Below, in pieces: positions 27,558 through 38,519 of a DNA stretch of 38,660 nucleotides (position 1 is its first letter; every line of letters starts with the position of its first letter). Both the position numbers and the translations under genes were made by a program. The notes below the pieces were generated by a model. That model was not told the origin of the DNA and did no database searches. It saw only the letters and a list, made by a program, of their open reading frames with translations. Source of the DNA: Methanolobus sp. (GTDB lineage: Archaea > Halobacteriota > Methanosarcinia > Methanosarcinales > Methanosarcinaceae); assembly GCA_021767785.1 (NCBI GenBank), contig JAASSR010000009.1:1-38660 (forward strand). The letters are read 5' to 3'.

Positions 27558-28661
27558 ATGGGAAGATCTATACGAATTCTTTCAGGACTATTTTTACTGA
27601 TCTTTGTACTCATCTATCCGGTTTCGGCTTTTACAACTATTGAAAGTGCGGATACTGTGTTGATCAATGAGGTCATAGAAGATGATATCCTTGTTGCCGG
27701 TAACAATGTAATTATTGAAGGTACTGTTGTCGGCGATGTGGTAGTTGCAGGCGGTACTGTAGAGGTCCGGGGAAATATAACACAGGATCTCATAGTAGCT
27801 GCAGGTGAAGTAAGCATAACCGGCAATATTGGTGATGATGTAAGGGCTGCTTCCGGTACACTGGTAATTGACGGTGATGTCAGGGATGATCTGATCTTAT
27901 TTTCCGGTGAAACCACGATATCCGATACAGGAACTGTTGGTGGTGATATTACATCCACAACAGGCCAGTTGAACATATTTGGGGATGTCGGAGGAGATAT
28001 TTCAGGATCTGGCGGAGAGGTTACCATCGGTGGAACAGTTGATGGAGATGTCGATGTAAATACGGGAGAACTGACGGTACTCCAGGGTGCTTACATAAGT
28101 GGTAACCTTAAATACACAAGTCCTTCCAGTTCCGAAATCCCCGATGGTGCGGTGGGAAAAGATGTGGTTTTCACAGAAGAAGCAGCATACGAAGATGATG
28201 ACGAAGGGGTCGTATCATCAATTATCCTGTGGCTCATATCCTATCTCTCACTTGTATTGATCGGACTTCTGGGACTTGTGATATGGCCGCAACAGCTCCG
28301 GAAAATAGCTGAAAGAACTCCGGAAGCCCCAGGGAAGGCATTTTTCACCGGGATCGGCATATTCATAGCAGGTATTTTGATAATCCTCTTCCTGTTCATT
28401 ACCGTAATAGGCATACCCCTCGGGCTGATCCTTTTAATAATTGTGTTAACAGGACTATACATAGCAAGAGTGATTGCAGCTATATGGCTTGGAAAATACC
28501 TGTTCAGGCAAATGGGGAAAGAATATAGACCACTCACTGATCTGGCATTTGGATTGCTCGTCATTATGCTGGCAAGCGAAATACCTGTTATGGGAAGTCT
28601 GATATATGTGGCCGTAACATTCATACCAGTAGGAAACATGTACTATTTCCTGAGAAAATGA
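27558..28661 (+). CDS. Bactofilin-like polymer-forming membrane protein
   Basis: A 367-residue protein. A signal peptide (about 1-24) is followed by a right-handed beta-helix (about 35-185) built from short repeats such as GTVVGDVVVAGGTVEVRGNITQDL; this resembles bactofilin/polymer-forming cytoskeletal domains. A flexible linker leads to four or so membrane helices (about 217-242, 264-290, 291-312 and 330-360), rich in Ile/Leu/Gly. The beta-helix is on the outside of the membrane if the signal peptide is used, unlike cytosolic bacterial bactofilins. A GGGGAGGG ribosome-binding site precedes the ATG. Role unknown; an envelope scaffold is plausible. Confidence 0.8.
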   Translation: MGRSIRILSGLFLLIFVLIYPVSAFTTIESADTVLINEVIEDDILVAGNNVIIEGTVVGDVVVAGGTVEVRGNITQDLIVAAGEVSITGNIGDDVRAASGTLVIDGDVRDDLILFSGETTISDTGTVGGDITSTTGQLNIFGDVGGDISGSGGEVTIGGTVDGDVDVNTGELTVLQGAYISGNLKYTSPSSSEIPDGAVGKDVVFTEEAAYEDDDEGVVSSIILWLISYLSLVLIGLLGLVIWPQQLRKIAERTPEAPGKAFFTGIGIFIAGILIILFLFITVIGIPLGLILLIIVLTGLYIARVIAAIWLGKYLFRQMGKEYRPLTDLAFGLLVIMLASEIPVMGSLIYVAVTFIPVGNMYYFLRK

Positions 28662-30817
<2,156 letters not shown>

Positions 30818-30828
30818 GGTGAGTAAAT

Positions 30829-33342
30829 ATGGCAGATAATATTGACAAAGATAATTCTCAGGACAACGATCCTTCGGACAACAATGATGAGATACCTTTC
30901 GACATCCAGCCTACTGAAACCGGTGAAAGGATAAATTCGATTCTTATCGAAGATGAAATGAAAAATTCATTCCTTGACTATGCCATGAGTGTGATAGTCA
31001 GCCGTGCTTTACCTGATGCAAAGGACGGTCTTAAACCTGTTCACCGCAGAATACTCTACGCCATGAAAGAGGCAGGTATCACATATGATAAAGCCTACAA
31101 GAAATCTGCCCGCGTAGTGGGAGATGTACTAGGTAAGTACCATCCTCACGGAGACACTGCTGTTTATGATTCCATTGTAAGAATGGTGCAGGATTTCTCT
31201 TTGAGATATCCATTCATAGACGGGCAGGGTAACTTCGGTTCCATTGACGGCGATTCCGCCGCAGCAATGCGTTATACCGAAGTTCGTATGGACAGGATAG
31301 CCGATGAGATGCTTATTGATATCGATAAGAATACTGTACCCACACGTCCTAATTACGATGGTTCGCTTGAAGAACCAGTGGTACTTCCTGCAAAACTTCC
31401 CAACCTTCTGATCAATGGTTCCACGGGTATTGCTGTGGGAATGGCCACAAATATGGCACCTCACAATTTGAACGAGGTCATTGATGCAACCCTGATGCTC
31501 ATAAATAAACCGGAAATTACAATAAAGGAACTTATGACAGTTATCAAAGGTCCTGATTTTCCCACTGGAGGTATCATACTTGGGAAAAGCGGAATCAGAT
31601 CAGCTTATGAAACGGGTCGCGGAAGAGTGAAGATAAGAGCTGTGACAGAGATAGAGGAAATGAAAAAGGACAAGTACCGAATAGTTGTTTCGGAACTTCC
31701 GTATCAGGTCAACAAGGCAAAGCTAATAGAAAATATAGCATCCCTTGTCAGAGAAAAGAAGATCACAGGTGTCTCTGATCTGCGTGATGAGTCCGATCGC
31801 GAAGGAATACGCATTGTAGTAGAGCTTACAAGAGGTACAAATGCAAATGTGGTATTGAACCAGCTTTTCAAGCATACCCAGATGCAGACTACATTCGGCA
31901 TAATCAATCTGGCACTTGTGGACGATATTCCCAAAGAACTCGACCTGAAAGATATACTGCGTATCTACCTTGAGCACCGCATCGATGTTATCCAGAAACG
32001 TACACAGTTCCTGCTTAAAAAAGCAGAGGACAGAGCACATATATTGAAGGGTCTTAAAGTGGCACTGGATCATCTGGACGAGGTGATCTCACTTATCCGT
32101 TCATCCAACAACGTCGAAGAAGCAAGAGAGGGTCTGATATCCAAATTCGAACTTGACGAGATACAGGCAAAAGCTATTCTGGATATGCGCCTTCAGAAAC
32201 TGACCGGTCTTGAAAGACAGAAGATCGATGACGAGTACGATGAACTATTAAAGCAGATAGCTGAATTTAAGGAGATAATTGCAAGCGATGAGAAGAAATA
32301 TGATATTATAAGAGATGAGCTCACAGATCTTAAAGAGCGTTTTGGAGATGAGAGAAGAACAAACATCAAATCCTCTGTAGAAGAACTTGATACTGAAGAT
32401 CTTATCCCTGAGGCCGACATGGTGGTAACGATAACCAACAGTGGTTATATCAAAAGACTGCCGGTTGATACATATTCCAAGCAACACAGGGGAGGAAGAG
32501 GTATTATCGGAATGGAAACCAAAGATGAAGATTTTGTGGAAAATATCTTTGTGGCTTCCACCCACGATCATATTATGTTCTTCACCAATCAGGGTCGGGT
32601 TTACTGGCGTAAAGTGTACGAGATACCTGAAGGCAGCAGACAATCCCGTGGAAAAGCAATTGTCAATTTGCTTGAACTTGAAGAGAATGAACTTGTAACA
32701 GCACTGATAACTGTAAAGGAATTCAGAGATGATGAATATCTATTCATGGCCACTAGCATGGGTACTGTAAAGAAGTGTAAACTTTCTGAATTCAGTAATC
32801 CTCGCAAAAAAGGTATAATCGCTATAAACCTTGTTGAAGGGGATGAACTGGTAAATGTCGCACTGACCGACGGCTCCAGAGAGGTTGTCATGGTCTCTAT
32901 GCATGGAAAAGCTATTCGGTTCTCAGAGGAAGAAGTACGCGCAATGGGCCGCAGTGCCAGAGGTGTCCGGGGCATGAACCTCGAAGACGGTGATATGGTA
33001 GTAAGCCTTGATATTGTGGATGATGACACCACATTGCTAACTGTCACCGAAAACGGCTTTGGAAAGAGAACAGAGTTCGATGAATACAGATCTATGCACC
33101 GGGGAGGACGGGGAGTTATTACCATAGTCACAAGCCTGCGCAACGGACCTGTGATAAATGTAAAAGCAGTTCACGAGAATGATGATCTCATGCTCTCAAC
33201 TTCCGAAGGCATAATAATTCGTATCCCGGTGAAAGATGTACGCGTTCAGGGAAGGAACACACAGGGTGTTAAGATAATGAACGTAAAGACCAGCGACAAA
33301 GTTGTCGGAATGGCAAGAATAAAAGCAGATGATGATCAGTAG
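30829..33342 (+). CDS. gyrA: DNA gyrase subunit A
   Basis: An 837-residue GyrA. An acidic N-terminal extension (about 1-30) precedes the winged-helix/tower region; the active-site tyrosine is Y149 in AAAMRYTE. The quinolone-determining segment [10 protein letters not shown] has Thr at the position of E. coli Ser83. The C-terminal beta-pinwheel (about 525-830) contains the GyrA box QHRGGRG (552-558), which is needed to wrap DNA and separates gyrase from topoisomerase IV. A second HRGGRG repeat lies near residue 758. It is in one operon with gyrB, and a small inverted repeat follows the stop. Confidence 0.97.
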   Translation: MADNIDKDNSQDNDPSDNNDEIPFDIQPTETGERINSILIEDEMKNSFLDYAMSVIVSRALPDAKDGLKPVHRRILYAMKEAGITYDKAYKKSARVVGDVLGKYHPHGDTAVYDSIVRMVQDFSLRYPFIDGQGNFGSIDGDSAAAMRYTEVRMDRIADEMLIDIDKNTVPTRPNYDGSLEEPVVLPAKLPNLLINGSTGIAVGMATNMAPHNLNEVIDATLMLINKPEITIKELMTVIKGPDFPTGGIILGKSGIRSAYETGRGRVKIRAVTEIEEMKKDKYRIVVSELPYQVNKAKLIENIASLVREKKITGVSDLRDESDREGIRIVVELTRGTNANVVLNQLFKHTQMQTTFGIINLALVDDIPKELDLKDILRIYLEHRIDVIQKRTQFLLKKAEDRAHILKGLKVALDHLDEVISLIRSSNNVEEAREGLISKFELDEIQAKAILDMRLQKLTGLERQKIDDEYDELLKQIAEFKEIIASDEKKYDIIRDELTDLKERFGDERRTNIKSSVEELDTEDLIPEADMVVTITNSGYIKRLPVDTYSKQHRGGRGIIGMETKDEDFVENIFVASTHDHIMFFTNQGRVYWRKVYEIPEGSRQSRGKAIVNLLELEENELVTALITVKEFRDDEYLFMATSMGTVKKCKLSEFSNPRKKGIIAINLVEGDELVNVALTDGSREVVMVSMHGKAIRFSEEEVRAMGRSARGVRGMNLEDGDMVVSLDIVDDDTTLLTVTENGFGKRTEFDEYRSMHRGGRGVITIVTSLRNGPVINVKAVHENDDLMLSTSEGIIIRIPVKDVRVQGRNTQGVKIMNVKTSDKVVGMARIKADDDQ

Positions 33343-33350
33343 CAGATGTA

Positions 33351-33366
33351 AATGCTTTTAAGCATT
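33351..33366 (+). terminator. Small hairpin after gyrA
   Basis: AATGCTT-TT-AAGCATT forms a seven-pair stem with a two-base loop, nine bases after the gyrA stop. It may weaken transcription into pdxS, which begins 62 bases further on. No T-run follows, so termination is doubtful; the TTTTAA centre could alternatively be read as a TATA element. Confidence 0.3.
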
Positions 33367-33428
33367 AAATCTATGTAGTAGTCTGAACAGGTAGCATTAA
33401 AAATCATATAAGCAATCAGGATGATAGT

Positions 33429-34325
33429 ATGGAACTTGAAAAATTAAGACATGGCACCGAGCTTATAAAGCGAGGATTTGCAAAGATGCAGAAGGGCGGT
33501 GTTATAATGGATGTAACAACACCGGAGCAGGCCCGTATAGCAGAAGAAGCAGGTGCCGTTGCGGTAATGGCCTTACAGGCAGTACCGGCAGATATCAGGA
33601 AAGAAGGCGGAGTCGCAAGAATGGCAGATCCCAGGATAGTCTCAGAGATAATTGAGACCGTCACAATTCCAGTTATGGCAAAAGCACGTATCGGCCACTT
33701 TGTGGAAGCAGAGATACTTCAGGCCCTTGGTGCTGATATGGTGGATGAGTCAGAAGTACTCACACCTGCAGATCACAAATACCATATTGATAAAACCCAG
33801 TTCACTGTTCCCTTTGTATGTGGTGCAAGGAACCTTGGTGAAGCTCTTCGCAGAATAAAAGAAGGTGCCGCCATGATACGCACAAAAGGAGAAGCAGGAA
33901 CAGGTGATGTCAGTGAGGCTGTAAAGCACATGAAACAGATCATGGGCGAGGTCCGTGCCCTTAAAGGTATGACAAGGGAAGAGATGATAGCTGTTGCCCG
34001 TGACATTGAAGCACCTATCGAACTTGTTATCGAGACAGCAGAACTTCAGCGTCTTCCTGTCGTGAACTTCGCAGCCGGCGGTGTTGCAACACCAGCAGAT
34101 GCAGCTCTTATGATGCGTCTTGGTGCCGACGGTGTTTTCGTCGGATCAGGAATATTCAAGGCCGAGAATCCAGAAAAGATGGCAACAGCTATTGTTGAGG
34201 CTGTCAACAACTACGACAACCCTGAGGTACTTGCAGACATATCAAAGGGCATTGGTTCAGGTATGAAAGGTATCAGTGTAGATACGATCCCTGAAGATAT
34301 GGCCCTGCAAACCCGTGGATGGTAA
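33429..34325 (+). CDS. pdxS: Pyridoxal 5'-phosphate synthase, PdxS subunit
   Basis: A 298-residue TIM-barrel enzyme. It makes PLP from ribose 5-phosphate, glyceraldehyde 3-phosphate and ammonia from PdxT. The opening [34 protein letters not shown] is diagnostic. K85 in MAKARIGH is the Schiff-base lysine, and [30 protein letters not shown] binds phosphate near the C-terminus. A weak GGATGAT ribosome-binding element precedes the ATG. A hairpin covers its stop codon before pdxT. Confidence 0.97.
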   Translation: MELEKLRHGTELIKRGFAKMQKGGVIMDVTTPEQARIAEEAGAVAVMALQAVPADIRKEGGVARMADPRIVSEIIETVTIPVMAKARIGHFVEAEILQALGADMVDESEVLTPADHKYHIDKTQFTVPFVCGARNLGEALRRIKEGAAMIRTKGEAGTGDVSEAVKHMKQIMGEVRALKGMTREEMIAVARDIEAPIELVIETAELQRLPVVNFAAGGVATPADAALMMRLGADGVFVGSGIFKAENPEKMATAIVEAVNNYDNPEVLADISKGIGSGMKGISVDTIPEDMALQTRGW

Positions 34326-34350
34326 AAACCATCCCTACACTCTTTTTTTT
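34317..34350 (+). terminator. Hairpin and T-run between pdxS and pdxT
   Basis: A seven-pair stem (34317-34323 with 34328-34334, loop AAAA) overlaps the pdxS stop codon, and eight T residues follow at 34343-34350. It looks like an intrinsic terminator placed inside an operon, 18 bases before the pdxT ATG, and could reduce pdxT transcription. Confidence 0.5.
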
Positions 34351-34367
34351 GCTAATACGGTGTCTTT

Positions 34368-34961
34368 ATGCGCATAGGCGTTATTGCAATCCAGGGCGAT
34401 GTGTCAGAACATGTTGACGCACTTAGAAGAGCGATTGACCAGCGTGGTGAAAGTGCCGAAATAGTTACCATCAAACACAAAGGAATTGTTCCCGAATGTG
34501 ATGCACTGGTTCTGCCAGGCGGCGAAAGCACAACCCTTGCTCGTCTTCTTGTAAAAGAAGGAATAGACAATGAAATAAAAGATATGAGCGCATCAGGAAG
34601 ACCTATCATGGGTACCTGCGCCGGTCTGATCCTTCTTGCTAAAGAAGGAGACGAACAGGTAAAAAAGACACATCAGCACCTGCTTGGTCTCATGGATACA
34701 AAGGTCAACAGAAATGCTTTTGGAAGACAATGTGATTCATTTGAAACAGAACTTGAACTTCCTTTCCTTGATACACCCTATAATGCAGTATTTATCCGGG
34801 CACCCGGAATAATTGATGCCGGAAACAATGTCCATGTTCTTGCAAAGACAGATGATATGATAGTAGCCGCCGAGCAGGACAATATCCTGGCACTGGCTTT
34901 TCATCCTGAACTGACTCTTGATACGCGGGTTCACCAGTACTTCCTTGATAAGCTGTTCTAG
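34368..34961 (+). CDS. pdxT: Pyridoxal 5'-phosphate synthase, PdxT glutaminase subunit
   Basis: A 197-residue class I glutamine amidotransferase. The catalytic triad is visible: C84 in GTCAGLILL, H179 and E181 in FHPEL. The opening IGVIAIQGDVSEH and the segment LVLPGGEST are diagnostic of PdxT. It releases ammonia from glutamine and channels it to PdxS. GGTG five bases before the ATG is the likely ribosome-binding site. The gene follows pdxS by 42 bases, with a terminator-like hairpin between. Confidence 0.97.
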   Translation: MRIGVIAIQGDVSEHVDALRRAIDQRGESAEIVTIKHKGIVPECDALVLPGGESTTLARLLVKEGIDNEIKDMSASGRPIMGTCAGLILLAKEGDEQVKKTHQHLLGLMDTKVNRNAFGRQCDSFETELELPFLDTPYNAVFIRAPGIIDAGNNVHVLAKTDDMIVAAEQDNILALAFHPELTLDTRVHQYFLDKLF

Positions 34962-35032
34962 GTTTCTATACCTGATTTTTCCATTTTTGCTCATATGTAA
35001 TCTTAATATCTGCTTTCTAAGATACATACTAC

Positions 35033-35057
35033 TAATGAAAAAGTTTAAACTTCATTA
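35033..35057 (+). promoter_or_regulatory. Dyad upstream of the flavin-binding protein gene
   Basis: TAATGAA (35033-35039) and TTCATTA (35051-35057) form a perfect 7-bp inverted repeat separated by 11 bases, which contain the palindrome GTTTAAAC. It lies about 50 bases before the flavin-binding protein gene and could be an operator overlapping the promoter. Confidence 0.35.
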
Positions 35058-35105
35058 ATGTGTAGATTAATTGTGTTTTTATTTTGATATGCAGAGGTGA
35101 CATTA

Positions 35106-35513
35106 ATGGTTAAACTAACAGATGAGATGAAAGAAGAATTCGCAAAGATGAAGATATTCCCCTTCGCAACAGCATCAAAAGACGGCGTTCCGAATGTGAT
35201 CCCAATAGGCATGTGTGACCTGCAGGAAGACAGAGAGACTATCTGGATCGTTGACAATTTCTTCCTCAAGACAATGGAAAATCTCAGGGCAAATCCAAAA
35301 GGTGCCATTTATGTATGGGGACCGGATATCAACGGATGTTTCCAGATAAAAGGAGATATAAAAATAGTCGACCGTGGTGAAGACTACGACAAGATGCGCA
35401 AGATGGTAAAAGCAAAGAGTGATCGTTTCCCTGCAAGATATCTTGTCAAAATGAAGATCACCGACGTCTTTGAATGTAAGAGCGGGCCTGATGCCGGAAA
35501 GAGATTACTTTAA
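35106..35513 (+). CDS. Pyridoxamine 5'-phosphate oxidase-family flavin-binding protein
   Basis: A 135-residue split-beta-barrel protein of the PNPOx-like family, which binds FMN or F420. The opening MKEEFAKMKIFPFATASKDGVPNVIPIGM is the usual first strand pair, then WIVDNFFLKTMENLRANPKGAIYVW contributes to the flavin site. The short length argues against a true PdxH enzyme and suggests an oxidoreductase or flavin carrier. ATG 35106 is chosen because GAGGTG lies six bases upstream; an in-frame GTG at 35097 overlaps that site. It follows pdxT after 144 bases and is probably separately transcribed. Confidence 0.85.
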   Translation: MVKLTDEMKEEFAKMKIFPFATASKDGVPNVIPIGMCDLQEDRETIWIVDNFFLKTMENLRANPKGAIYVWGPDINGCFQIKGDIKIVDRGEDYDKMRKMVKAKSDRFPARYLVKMKITDVFECKSGPDAGKRLL

Positions 35514-35566
35514 GTAGCATCTGTTTTTCAATTTTTTTAATCTTATTCCGGCTCATTATATGCTTG

Positions 35567-36616
35567 TCAGACAATATGAGTTGCAGATGCCTTGAAAGTC
35601 AGATAAACATCTGCTCCCGTGCAAAGCTCCATGTCATCATAGGTTCTTTTTGTAAGCACAACTCTGAAAGGTATACCGGTATCTATTACCAGTTTGACAG
35701 TGGACTTTCTCCTGATAACCTCGGAAACCACACCATTGAATGAATTTCTGCCACTTGAAATCGGATCTTTTGATATCAGTATATCCTCCGGCCTGATCGA
35801 AACAGCCACATCTCCCTCCCGAAGAGCACTTGAAACAATATTATGTCCGTTGACCTTTATCTCAGACAGATCGTCTCTTATGATCGCTTTTCCATGGAAA
35901 AGGTTCTCAACACCTACAAAATCAGCCACGAATGTGGATTCTGGTTTTCTGAATACTTCATCCGGAGTGCCGATCTGATAGATCCTGCCACTGTGCATGA
36001 TAGCTATACGGTCAGCAAGTGCAAAAGCTTCTTCAAAACTATGTGTCACATGGATCGTGGTTGTTCTCTTCAGCTGATGTATCCTTAAAAGCTCCTGTCT
36101 GAGCCTGTCCTTCGTTCCGGTATCAAGGGCTGAAAGTGGTTCATCAAGAAGGAGTAGTTTTGGCTCTGTTATTATTGCCCTTGCTATGGCAGCCCTTTGT
36201 TTCTCACCACCGCTAAGCGTTGAAGGATGTCTGTCAAGCAGATGAGATATTCCGAGCATTTCCGCAGTTTTTCTTATCTTATCCCTGAATGCTGATCTTT
36301 CAAGGACCCTTGAACTGTTATATTTCAGTCCGAATCCGATATTATCCCTGATATTCATGTTCGGGAATAGCATAAAATCCTGATAGACTACGCTTACATT
36401 CCTGTCCCTGGGAAGCAATGAAGTTACATCACGACCATTGATCAATATGGAACCTGAATCCGGTCGGTATATACCTGCAATAGACTCCAGAAGAATTGTC
36501 TTGCCTGAACCTGTGGGACCAAGTATACAGAAATATTCGCTCTCTTTTACACTCAGGTTCAGGTTTTTAATTTCAAATTCACCGAGTTCTATGAAAAGAT
36601 TCTTAGCTTCTATCAT
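35567..36616 (-). CDS. modC: Molybdate/tungstate ABC transporter ATPase
   Basis: A 349-residue ABC ATPase. Walker A is GPTGSGKT (33-40), Q79 is the Q-loop, the signature is LSGGE (134-138), Walker B is LLLLDE (154-159), and THSFEEA marks the H-loop. The C-terminal region (about 230-349) is a TOBE/Mop-like domain that can bind oxyanion. Substrate is inferred from the ModA/ModB neighbours; sulfate-type CysA proteins are similar. ATG 36616 is preferred; GTG 36622 is in frame two codons upstream. It is the third gene of the importer operon, 26 bases after modB. Confidence 0.9.
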   Translation of the reverse strand: MIEAKNLFIELGEFEIKNLNLSVKESEYFCILGPTGSGKTILLESIAGIYRPDSGSILINGRDVTSLLPRDRNVSVVYQDFMLFPNMNIRDNIGFGLKYNSSRVLERSAFRDKIRKTAEMLGISHLLDRHPSTLSGGEKQRAAIARAIITEPKLLLLDEPLSALDTGTKDRLRQELLRIHQLKRTTTIHVTHSFEEAFALADRIAIMHSGRIYQIGTPDEVFRKPESTFVADFVGVENLFHGKAIIRDDLSEIKVNGHNIVSSALREGDVAVSIRPEDILISKDPISSGRNSFNGVVSEVIRRKSTVKLVIDTGIPFRVVLTKRTYDDMELCTGADVYLTFKASATHIV

Positions 36617-36642
36617 ATTCACTTGCCAGCAAACTCCATGAA

Positions 36643-37431
36643 CTAATAGGGTCTTGCCAGCCCTCCTTTAACTTCAAACAAATAAAGTGCCACCCCTGAG
36701 ATGCATATAAGTATTGTAGCAGATGCAATAGCAAGGTCCAGTTCTCCGGAGGATATATTAAGATACAAGGCGATCGGCAATGTTTCTGTTCTCATTCTTG
36801 TGGCACCTGCAAGCATCAGCACCGCACCGAATTCACCCATTGCTCTTGACCATGTTATCACAGAGCCAGCGATCACCCCGTTCTTTGAAAGAGGTAGTGT
36901 TGTTCTCATAAAAGCCTGAAAAGGTGTGCATCCCAGCGTCTGAGCTACATGCTCATACCTGGGATTGATACTTTCGAAAGTAGAACGCACTATCCTGAGC
37001 ATCAATGAGATATTGACTGCGAACTGAGCAACCACAATTCCCATAGGTGTAAAAACAAATTTCAGTCCCATATCCGCCAGATATGTCCCGGCAGTGGTCG
37101 TCCCGAAAATCAGAAGTAATCCAAGTCCTGCTACTATAGGTGGCAATGCCATGGGCAGGTCCAGTAACGTATTGACAATTGCTTTTCCGCGAAATTGATA
37201 TCTTGCAAGGGCGTAGGATGCGGGTATAGCAATAATGATGCACATAAAAGTGGAGGCAATAGAGGTCATCAGACTTAGTCGTATTGCAAATTGTATCTCC
37301 GGTGATATAAAATTCTTAAAAAGGCTGGCAGAGTCGGTATGTGTGACAATCTCAAATATTAACAAGAAAATAAACAAAGTCAGCAGAAGAATAGTGAAGA
37401 GGGTTGCATACTTGAACCATGCTCTTTGCAT
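36643..37431 (-). CDS. modB: Molybdate/tungstate ABC transporter permease
   Basis: A 262-residue permease with about six membrane helices. The conserved inner-membrane ABC permease loop is visible as VAQTLGCTPFQAFMRTTLPLSKNGVIAG, the EAA-type contact for the ATPase. The segment LLDLPMALPPIVAGLGLLLIFG is typical of ModB/WtpB permeases. ATG 37431 is chosen because AGGAG lies seven bases upstream; an open frame continues to 37485 but lacks a ribosome-binding site and overlaps modA. A short hairpin lies in the 50-base gap after modA. Confidence 0.9.
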   Translation of the reverse strand: MQRAWFKYATLFTILLLTLFIFLLIFEIVTHTDSASLFKNFISPEIQFAIRLSLMTSIASTFMCIIIAIPASYALARYQFRGKAIVNTLLDLPMALPPIVAGLGLLLIFGTTTAGTYLADMGLKFVFTPMGIVVAQFAVNISLMLRIVRSTFESINPRYEHVAQTLGCTPFQAFMRTTLPLSKNGVIAGSVITWSRAMGEFGAVLMLAGATRMRTETLPIALYLNISSGELDLAIASATILICISGVALYLFEVKGGLARPY

Positions 37432-37459
37432 AATACTACTCCTGCTTTTTTTTTTAAAC

Positions 37460-37473
37460 AGAGCATCTGCTCT
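37460..37473 (-). repeat. Short inverted repeat between modA and modB
   Basis: AGAGCA-TC-TGCTCT, a six-pair stem with a two-base loop, lies between the modA stop and the modB ribosome-binding site. On the coding strand an A-run follows, so it is not a terminator; it could mark RNA processing that lowers modB relative to modA. Confidence 0.3.
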
Positions 37474-37481
37474 AAAGATAT

Positions 37482-38339
37482 TCAATTGTCATCTAAATAA
37501 GCATATTTTTCATCCGGATAGAGTGTGAATCCGTATGCTTCAAAGACAGCCCTGCCTTCATCTGAAACCACGAACTGTAAGAATTCCTCTGCGGTTTCAG
37601 GGTTCTCTGATGAACTGAGAGTAGCAATAGGTACTATTTTGACGATGTTATCATCTTTTGTAATCTCTACCATATTGATCTCTCCGTTGTCCCTGACAAG
37701 ATCTTCCCATACTATTGAGGCATCAGCCTGACTAAGTGAGATGTAGGTGACCAGTTCGTTCACCGTTGCCCCTCTGGCAACAACGTTCTCCTCTACCTGT
37801 TCATAAATTCCTTTTTTTGTAAGCATCTTCTGGCAGAGAACACCGATGGCCGCTGCATCAGGGTCACCAAGTACAAGACTGGCATCCTCATTCGCAAGGT
37901 CACTAAGGCTGTTTATTTTTGCAGGATTGTCGGCAGGCGTGATGATCACAGGCACATGGTATGCCACCTTGCTGAAATCGTCAATGAGTCCTTTTTCAGC
38001 AGCAATCTCGAAATAATAGGTTGCTCCCGGCATGTAAATGTCGCCTTCTCCTGTGAGTTCCATCTGAGTTAGAAGTGTATTGGCACCTGCGTAGTTATAG
38101 TGGACAGTAACAGCGTATTTCTCTTCGAACAAAGCACCTATCTCATCCATAGGTCTGCGCATTCCTGCGCCACAGTGTACAATAATGGACTCTCCATTTG
38201 TCTGTGAATCTAAGCTATAAGAATTCGTGTCAGTCAGACCCTGATCGCCAACTGAACCCTCTGTTGAATCAATACAACCCGGGAACAGAAAGCAAGAGAT
38301 CAATAATGAAAAAATTACAAGATGATTTTTGTTTACCAT
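37482..38339 (-). CDS. modA: Molybdate/tungstate-binding lipoprotein
   Basis: A 285-residue solute-binding protein. Signal peptide with lipobox FPGC (C22), so it is lipid-anchored outside the cell. The mature start IIVHCGAGMRRPMDEIGALFEEKYAVTVHYNYAGANTLLTQME is ModA-like, with residues that bind an oxyanion; the segment around ADASIVWEDLV contributes to the second lobe. Choice between molybdate and tungstate cannot be made from sequence alone. ATG 38339 is chosen because GGAG lies eight bases upstream; the longer frame to 38399 would extend into the operator and lack a signal peptide at its N-terminus. First gene of modABC. Confidence 0.87.
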   Translation of the reverse strand: MVNKNHLVIFSLLISCFLFPGCIDSTEGSVGDQGLTDTNSYSLDSQTNGESIIVHCGAGMRRPMDEIGALFEEKYAVTVHYNYAGANTLLTQMELTGEGDIYMPGATYYFEIAAEKGLIDDFSKVAYHVPVIITPADNPAKINSLSDLANEDASLVLGDPDAAAIGVLCQKMLTKKGIYEQVEENVVARGATVNELVTYISLSQADASIVWEDLVRDNGEINMVEITKDDNIVKIVPIATLSSSENPETAEEFLQFVVSDEGRAVFEAYGFTLYPDEKYAYLDDN

Positions 38340-38374
38340 GAAATTTTCTCCTATAGAACCAAAGTCTGAATGTA

Positions 38375-38398
38375 TGTTATGCCCAAAAGGACATAACA
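38375..38398. promoter_or_regulatory. ModE-like operator 1 in the modA leader
   Basis: TGTTATG-N10-CATAACA, a perfect 7-bp dyad located 36 bases before the modA ATG. Its core GTTAT-N12-ATAAC has the same spacing as the E. coli ModE operator core as I recall it. It lies within the predicted 5' leader of modA. Confidence 0.65.
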
Positions 38399-38422
38399 CA
38401 AATTCGAAGTAGCAAAGTTCGG

Positions 38423-38450
38423 AGTGTTATGTTCTACAAAACATAACACT
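38423..38450. promoter_or_regulatory. ModE-like operator 2 at the predicted modA start site
   Basis: AGTGTTATGTT (38423-38433) and AACATAACACT (38440-38450) form a perfect 11-bp dyad with a six-base spacer; it contains the same TGTTATG-N10-CATAACA as operator 1. The two centres are exactly 50 bp apart. It overlaps the start site expected from the TATA box at 38467-38476, which suits repression. Confidence 0.7.
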
Positions 38451-38466
38451 ACATCCTAGTCATGTC

Positions 38467-38476
38467 TAATATAAAT
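38467..38476 (-). promoter_or_regulatory. TATA box of modABC
   Basis: On the minus strand the sequence reads ATTTATATTA with A-rich bases just upstream, a good archaeal TATA element. Initiation about 25 bases downstream (near 38446) falls inside operator 2 and gives a leader of about 105 bases containing operator 1. Confidence 0.55.
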
Positions 38477-38519
38477 GATTTTCCATTTCATAATATCATA
38501 ATCAGAGCTAATCAGTGAA

